From contig NZ_JACJSA010000001.1 in the NCBI RefSeq assembly GCF_014697545.1, positions 733,778 through 797,777 of the forward strand: a stretch of DNA of 64,000 bases, given 5' to 3'. This DNA comes from Oscillatoria sp. FACHB-1407. GTDB lineage: Bacteria; Cyanobacteriota; Cyanobacteriia; Elainellales; Elainellaceae. Positions 60,164-64,000 of this stretch are shown one piece after another (positions within the stretch are counted from its first letter, which is position 1; the number at the start of each line of letters is the position of its first letter). A program made the translations under genes and the position numbers. The notes beneath the pieces were generated by a model. It was not told the origin of the DNA and did no database searches. It saw only the letters and a list, made by a program, of their open reading frames with translations.

Positions 60164-62578
60164 TTACCCCTCACCCGTTACCCTTTCACTCTTTTGTCTT
60201 TCCGCCTGTGGCTGTGGGCTTTGTTGCGATGGAATAGTGATCACGAATTCAGTGCCCTGCCCCAAACGAGAGTCACATGTCAAAGTGCCATGATGTTTTT
60301 GCACCACAATTTGATAGCTGATCGACATCCCCAACCCCGTTCCTTTGCCAACAGGTTTTGTCGTGAAAAAGGGGTCAAACAGTTTTTCTTGCGTTGTGCT
60401 GTTCATCCCTGGGCCGTTATCTCGAATCCGAATGATGGCTAACCCTTCTCGCGTCGTTAACTCGGACGCAGCATCCTCATCCTCGCTCAAAAGCGTCGTT
60501 TGACTTGGCTCAAATTCCGTTGTGATCGTGATGATGCGAGGCTCTGGTTGTACTTCCAAAGCATCGATCGCATTCACCAAAATATTCATAAACACCTGAT
60601 TGAGTTGCCCCGGATAACATTCTACTTGGGGCAAATCTCCGTACTGCTTCACGATTTGCACGCCACTGCCCACCGAAAACGACTTTAAGCGGTTATGCAG
60701 AATGAGCAGCGTGCTATCGATGCCTTCATGAATATCAACGGGTTTCATCTCGGCTTCGTCTAATCGGGAGAAGTTGCGAAGTGACAGCACAATCTGACGA
60801 ATGCGATCGGCACCAATTTTCATCGATGCCAGCAGTCGGGGCAAATCTTCTGCAATGAAATCAATATCAATCAATTCAATTTGATTTTGAACATCGGGAT
60901 GTGGCTCAGGATAGTGCTCTTGATAAAGTTGCACCAATTCCAGCAGGTCTTTGATATAGCTATTGGCATGGACTAAATTGCCACTGATAAAGTTAACGGG
61001 GTTGTTGATTTCATGAGCAATGCCAGCAACCATCTGCCCCAAACTGGACATCTTTTCGGTTTGAATCAGTTGGGTCTGGGTTTGTTGCAGGTTTTGCAAT
61101 GCCTCTGTAAGTTGCTGGGCCTGCGTTTCAGCCGCAAATGCTGCCGCACGAGTCTTGGCATACAACTCCGCCTGATCGATGGCGATCGCCACCTGATCTA
61201 CCACCGCTTGCAACAGATCGACTTCACTATCTGTCCAGTTGCGAGATCTGCCATGACCACAGACGATCGCCCCCAGTTGACCAGAGCGAGTTTCCAGGGG
61301 AATCATCAGTTGAGCACTGATTTGAGACTCATTCAGCAGAACACAAAGCCTCAAATCATCTTCTACTTCAGTGATGTCATTGACTCGAATAATCTTCAGA
61401 TTCAAAATCCTGTCTGCCAGGATGTCTACTTGACTCATTGGGCAATCGCCTAAGAGCGTTATCAGATCTGGGTTACGAGCTTCATGTGTGACAACCAAAT
61501 CGGGGCGATCGTCATTAATCCAGCACCACACAAAGTGACAACGATCAATCTTTAGTAACGTCCGAATTTCGCTGACCGTCGTTTTGAGAATGACATCTAA
61601 ATTGAGCGAATCACGAATTTGGCTCGCCAATTGGAACAACAACGCCTCACGCCGACTCAACAACTCCTCTCGTGCCCAGATCCGGTCGATCGCCACAGCA
61701 ATGCTGTGAGCGAGCCATCCCAGTGTGTTGCAAACCGTCTCGGTCAATGCCTTCCGGCTAAACAGAGCCAACACCCCCACCAATCGCTCTTCGACAATCA
61801 GGGGATATCCAGCAAAACCGACCAATTCCTCTCGTTGTGCCCACTCTCTGGCACCCACACAAACATCATTAGCAACATCATTGGTCGTGTAGGGTTGGCA
61901 GGTCTGAGCAATAAAGCCGATGATCGAAATGCCAAGGGGGATGCGGCTGTGAAATTCATCGGAGCAGTCGTGTTGTCCGGCGATCGCCTGCAACTCCAGC
62001 AACTTTGCCTCCGGATCAAGCGTCCAAATTCGCACCGAGGTCGCACTCAAGTACTGCACCATCGCCTCAGCACAGTAGTCTAACGTGTCAGTCAACACGC
62101 CCCCTTGAGACAGAGTGACCCCCACCGTTGCACCCAACTCTGCCAGTTGTGATCGCTCCCACAGTGCCAGTTCAGTCTGTTTACGTTGCGTAATGTCAGT
62201 TCGAATCGCGATGTATTGATAGGGTTTACTGTCCTCCCCCAATAAAGGCACGATCGTGCTGTCTACCCAATACAGGCTGCCGTCCTTTGCCCGGTTACAA
62301 ATTTCGCCTTTCCACACTTCACCGCTGGCGATCGTCTTCCACATGGAGGTGAAGAAAGCTTTGGGGTGATAACCCGAATTGAGAATGCGATGATTTTGCC
62401 CAATTAACTCCGCACCGGAATATCCCGAAATTTCACAAAACCGTTGATTAGCATAGGTAATAGTGCCGTGACAATCGGTGATTGCAACAATGGCATGTTG
62501 GTCTAGCGCAAATTTGAGTGATTCTAACTCGTGGGCAGAGCGTATCTCATCCATAACAATTTGCGATTCCGTAGACAT
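60164..62578 (-). CDS. PAS-GAF-GAF sensor histidine kinase
   Basis: 804 residues, soluble. A PAS domain occupies about 20-130 ([50 protein letters not shown]). GAF1 is about 160-300 and GAF2 about 315-475 ([26 protein letters not shown]). A coiled linker leads to the H-box [23 protein letters not shown] (H522) and the HATPase domain ([50 protein letters not shown]). GAF2 lacks a Cys-His chromophore motif at the expected place, so I do not call it a photoreceptor. No response regulator is adjacent. Confidence 0.93.
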   Translation of the reverse strand: MSTESQIVMDEIRSAHELESLKFALDQHAIVAITDCHGTITYANQRFCEISGYSGAELIGQNHRILNSGYHPKAFFTSMWKTIASGEVWKGEICNRAKDGSLYWVDSTIVPLLGEDSKPYQYIAIRTDITQRKQTELALWERSQLAELGATVGVTLSQGGVLTDTLDYCAEAMVQYLSATSVRIWTLDPEAKLLELQAIAGQHDCSDEFHSRIPLGISIIGFIAQTCQPYTTNDVANDVCVGAREWAQREELVGFAGYPLIVEERLVGVLALFSRKALTETVCNTLGWLAHSIAVAIDRIWAREELLSRREALLFQLASQIRDSLNLDVILKTTVSEIRTLLKIDRCHFVWCWINDDRPDLVVTHEARNPDLITLLGDCPMSQVDILADRILNLKIIRVNDITEVEDDLRLCVLLNESQISAQLMIPLETRSGQLGAIVCGHGRSRNWTDSEVDLLQAVVDQVAIAIDQAELYAKTRAAAFAAETQAQQLTEALQNLQQTQTQLIQTEKMSSLGQMVAGIAHEINNPVNFISGNLVHANSYIKDLLELVQLYQEHYPEPHPDVQNQIELIDIDFIAEDLPRLLASMKIGADRIRQIVLSLRNFSRLDEAEMKPVDIHEGIDSTLLILHNRLKSFSVGSGVQIVKQYGDLPQVECYPGQLNQVFMNILVNAIDALEVQPEPRIITITTEFEPSQTTLLSEDEDAASELTTREGLAIIRIRDNGPGMNSTTQEKLFDPFFTTKPVGKGTGLGMSISYQIVVQKHHGTLTCDSRLGQGTEFVITIPSQQSPQPQAERQKSERVTGEG

Positions 62579-62883
62579 GGGTTTAACCCTCTGGATAAGG
62601 TTATACCTGCAAGCAACAACCCAATAACAATCGATCCTCGATGTTAGAGTTAGAGCTTGTTGGAGATGCAGATAATTGATGTGCTGTCTTTCTCATGAAA
62701 GCTGTCAGCTATAGCGTACCCAAAGCCTAAGCACAGCACTTAAATACAAACCCAATTCTAAGTTTGTTTGAGGTTATATTACGCCGATCTTTGCGGTATC
62801 GAAATCTTGTTAAAGAAAGTGCATACTTTGCCCTAATTGCATCAAAAAAAGCTTTAATCTCCTTTGCAAAAAGTAAGCCTAAG

Positions 62884-63052
62884 TTAACGTGAATTCGGGA
62901 TCAGGATTTCGGCGGTTAAAACTGCCGCTATCGGAGCAAAACCGACCTGCGTCGGTTCGTCAAAGCCTGCATTTTCCGGAGTCCGCGTCGGTGGACGTCG
63001 CTCTAGTACCCGCGAATTCATTCGCCGGGCTCCTAAACCAAACTGACGTTAA
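62884..63052 (+). repeat. MITE-like repeat F2, best-preserved plus copy (169 bp)
   Basis: Starts TTAACGTGAATTCGGGATCAGG and ends AAACTGACGTTAA. In between are CGGCGGTTAAAACTGCCG, ACCTGCGTCGGTTCGTC, GGAGTCCGCGTCGGTGGACGTCGC and CCGCGAATTCATTCGCCGGG. It is a near-full-length partner of 57423-57592. Confidence 0.88.
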
Positions 63053-63153
63053 GTTAGATTCCCCAAACCCTTTAAGGAACCGATGTCGGTTGGACATTGC
63101 CCCCTTCCTGAAGTAGCCCTATCTTCAGGGCAAAGCACCCGGCAAATTAGACT

Positions 63154-63191
63154 TGCAATTTTTGCAATTTCTGCAATTTTTGCAATTTTTT
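63154..63191 (+). repeat. 9-base tandem repeat TGCAATTTT, four units
   Basis: TGCAATTTT, TGCAATTTC, TGCAATTTT and TGCAATTTT followed by TT. A simple AT-rich repeat in the gene-free tail. Confidence 0.85.
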
Positions 63192-63364
63192 AACAGCCAT
63201 TTTTGTACTGACGACTCTGACTCCAAAAAGGAAGAAGTATCGCTTTAAATAATGAATTTCTTGCAATAAGAATTTACATAAATTAATAGTTTATACAAGT
63301 TAACAAGTAAGAGCTAATTCATGTCAATCTTACGACCTAAAACATTGGGTACCGATTGAATCAG

Positions 63365-63492
63365 CAGCACCCGAACTTGAAACCGATGCGAAGCGCGTCC
63401 TTAGGGTTAACTCAAACACCTTCTGCTAAGGGGTTTGGGGGAGGCAGTGGCGTCCCCCAATGGGGGTTTGGGAGAAACTCCCCCAATGCCTA
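63365..63492 (-). repeat. Repeat F4, inverted copy
   Basis: The reverse complement of 35974-36098 with small changes. Shared landmarks: AACTCAAACACCTTCTGCTA, GGGGGAGGCAGTGGCGTCCCC and CCAATGCCTAG. Downstream, GTATACACCGTAGC at about 63536 also recalls GTATACACGGTAGC at about 36175. Confidence 0.8.
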
Positions 63493-63617
63493 GTTCTCCA
63501 ATTATTTGGAAAAGAGCAGAGGTATGTATACACCGTAGCTTGCCAAGGGGAAGTGCCGCAGGCGGTGGGGTGTGATCTATAGCAGTAATTTCGAGAACTG
63601 GTATAACCCTTGATTTT

Positions 63618-63694
63618 TGACAGTCTGCGAAGACAAACTGGGCTCCGGTAGCCGCGAACTTATTTGCCAGAGTCTTAACCCAAACTGACGTTAA
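63618..63694 (+). repeat. F2 right-half fragment
   Basis: GACAGTCTGCGAAGACAAACTGGG, CCGGTAGCCGCGAACTTATTTGCCAG and the end CAAACTGACGTTAAG. The first hairpin is missing. Confidence 0.7.
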
Positions 63695-63795
63695 GTACTT
63701 AAACCAACAGCCCGAACAACAGTCCTAATATTAGAAAACCGATTACAAGATTTAAAGGAATCCTATTTTCCAGTATCAGAAGTTCACCAGAAGTT

Positions 63796-63899
63796 ACTAA
63801 GTACTGCTATTTACAGATAGGGTTTGGAAATAAAACCAGGGGGTGTGGGGGTTCCACCCCTGCACCCCAGATTCCCACCCTTATTTACGACGAGTTTTA
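63796..63899 (-). repeat. Repeat F3L, right copy
   Basis: Inverted copy of 2827-2951 without its 18-base central insert. It ends exactly where the transposase fragment's stop codon begins. The gene-free stretch 62579-63899 is made mostly of this and the preceding repeats. Confidence 0.8.
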
Positions 63900-64000
63900 C
63901 TAGTGGTCTGCCAAATCAACTTTGCCGGGTTCAATCGTAGGATATAGTCGCCCTAATTTAACTCGCGCATCAGTCGTTGCGAAACGCCAATTCACCGTTG
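63900..64000 (-). CDS. Probable IS630-type transposase, C-terminal end (cut by window edge)
   Basis: A 32-codon open frame enters from the right edge and stops at TAG (63900-63902). The peptide contains VNWRFATTDARVKLGRLYPTI, which recalls the WxFTTxDARxKLxxLYP ending of IS630/Tc1-type transposases as I remember them. No inverted repeat of the element can be identified with certainty inside the window; the F3L repeat starts right after the stop and might include its end. Confidence 0.5.
   Translation of the reverse strand, partial: TVNWRFATTDARVKLGRLYPTIEPGKVDLADH

Noticed and set aside
61138..61453. Antisense frames within the PAS-GAF-GAF kinase gene
   Set aside because: They lie fully inside a well-supported kinase gene on the opposite strand.
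60164..62578. GAF2 of this kinase as a second cyanobacteriochrome
   Set aside because: No Cys-His pair at the chromophore position and no DXCF motif; DRCHFVW at about 345-351 is at the wrong place in the domain.

Overview
The window is chromosomal DNA of a cyanobacterium, most likely a filamentous one. The octamer GCGATCGC (HIP1) is scattered through genes and spacers. The gene content includes Ycf37 (photosystem I assembly), a SigF-type sigma factor, PII with an NtcA-type box, DUF3153, DUF4278 and DUF4340 proteins, a cyanobacteriochrome-like kinase, and a fraC-fraD pair. Fra proteins are known from septal junctions of filamentous strains. I saw no rRNA, tRNA or CRISPR array. The left edge cuts a beta-propeller-like gene and the right edge cuts the C-terminus of a probable IS630-type transposase.

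Layout. 0-10 kb: sigF, ycf37, a Ser/Thr kinase, dapB, a GGDEF/EAL protein, an 82-residue protein, a 27-residue membrane microprotein and a type II NADH dehydrogenase. 9.5-19 kb: a dynamin-like GTPase, then a minus-strand pair made of a 1737-residue two-partner-secretion exoprotein followed 10 bases later by a secreted TPR-CHAT protease-like protein. 20-31 kb: comF, infC, an LprI-like lipoprotein, wecB, DUF4340 and GldG proteins, a class I glutamine amidotransferase, an Lrp regulator with a LysE exporter, and an M23 murein hydrolase overlapping lysE. 31-45 kb: two secreted or lipoproteins, fraC-fraD, a tandem-duplicated CobO-like protein, a DAO-type oxidoreductase, a dCache histidine kinase, a 1041-residue membrane protein with seven repeats, and an RTX protein. 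45-64 kb: glnB, rdgB, a phosphohexomutase, an ABM-domain membrane protein, a GAF-GGDEF cyclase divergent from a dual-cysteine cyanobacteriochrome kinase, DUF4278 and DUF3153 genes, a pentapeptide protein, csbD, cbiB, a PAS-GAF-GAF kinase, and a repeat-rich tail.

Spacers are unusually full of dispersed repeats. I separate five main families: a 105-bp element with three full copies (F1); a MITE-like element of about 125-190 bp built of three palindromes (F2, about nine copies); elements of about 105 bp with a GGGGTG/CACCCC hairpin core and TATAGCAAC ends (F3); a long relative of F3 near both window edges (F3L); and a 125-bp element (F4). Several touch gene starts or stops and have produced false N-terminal extensions. 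Short tandem repeats of 7-9 bases are also common.

Themes. Signalling: two c-di-GMP enzymes, three histidine kinases, one Ser/Thr kinase and PII. Envelope and cell-cell functions: exoprotein plus CHAT, WecB, M23 hydrolase, FraCD, RTX protein. Cobalamin: CobO-like and CbiB. The most interesting loci are the probable DXCF cyanobacteriochrome kinase facing a diguanylate cyclase, the exoprotein/secreted-CHAT pair, and the seven-repeat membrane protein. All functional statements come from reading motifs; no database search was run.
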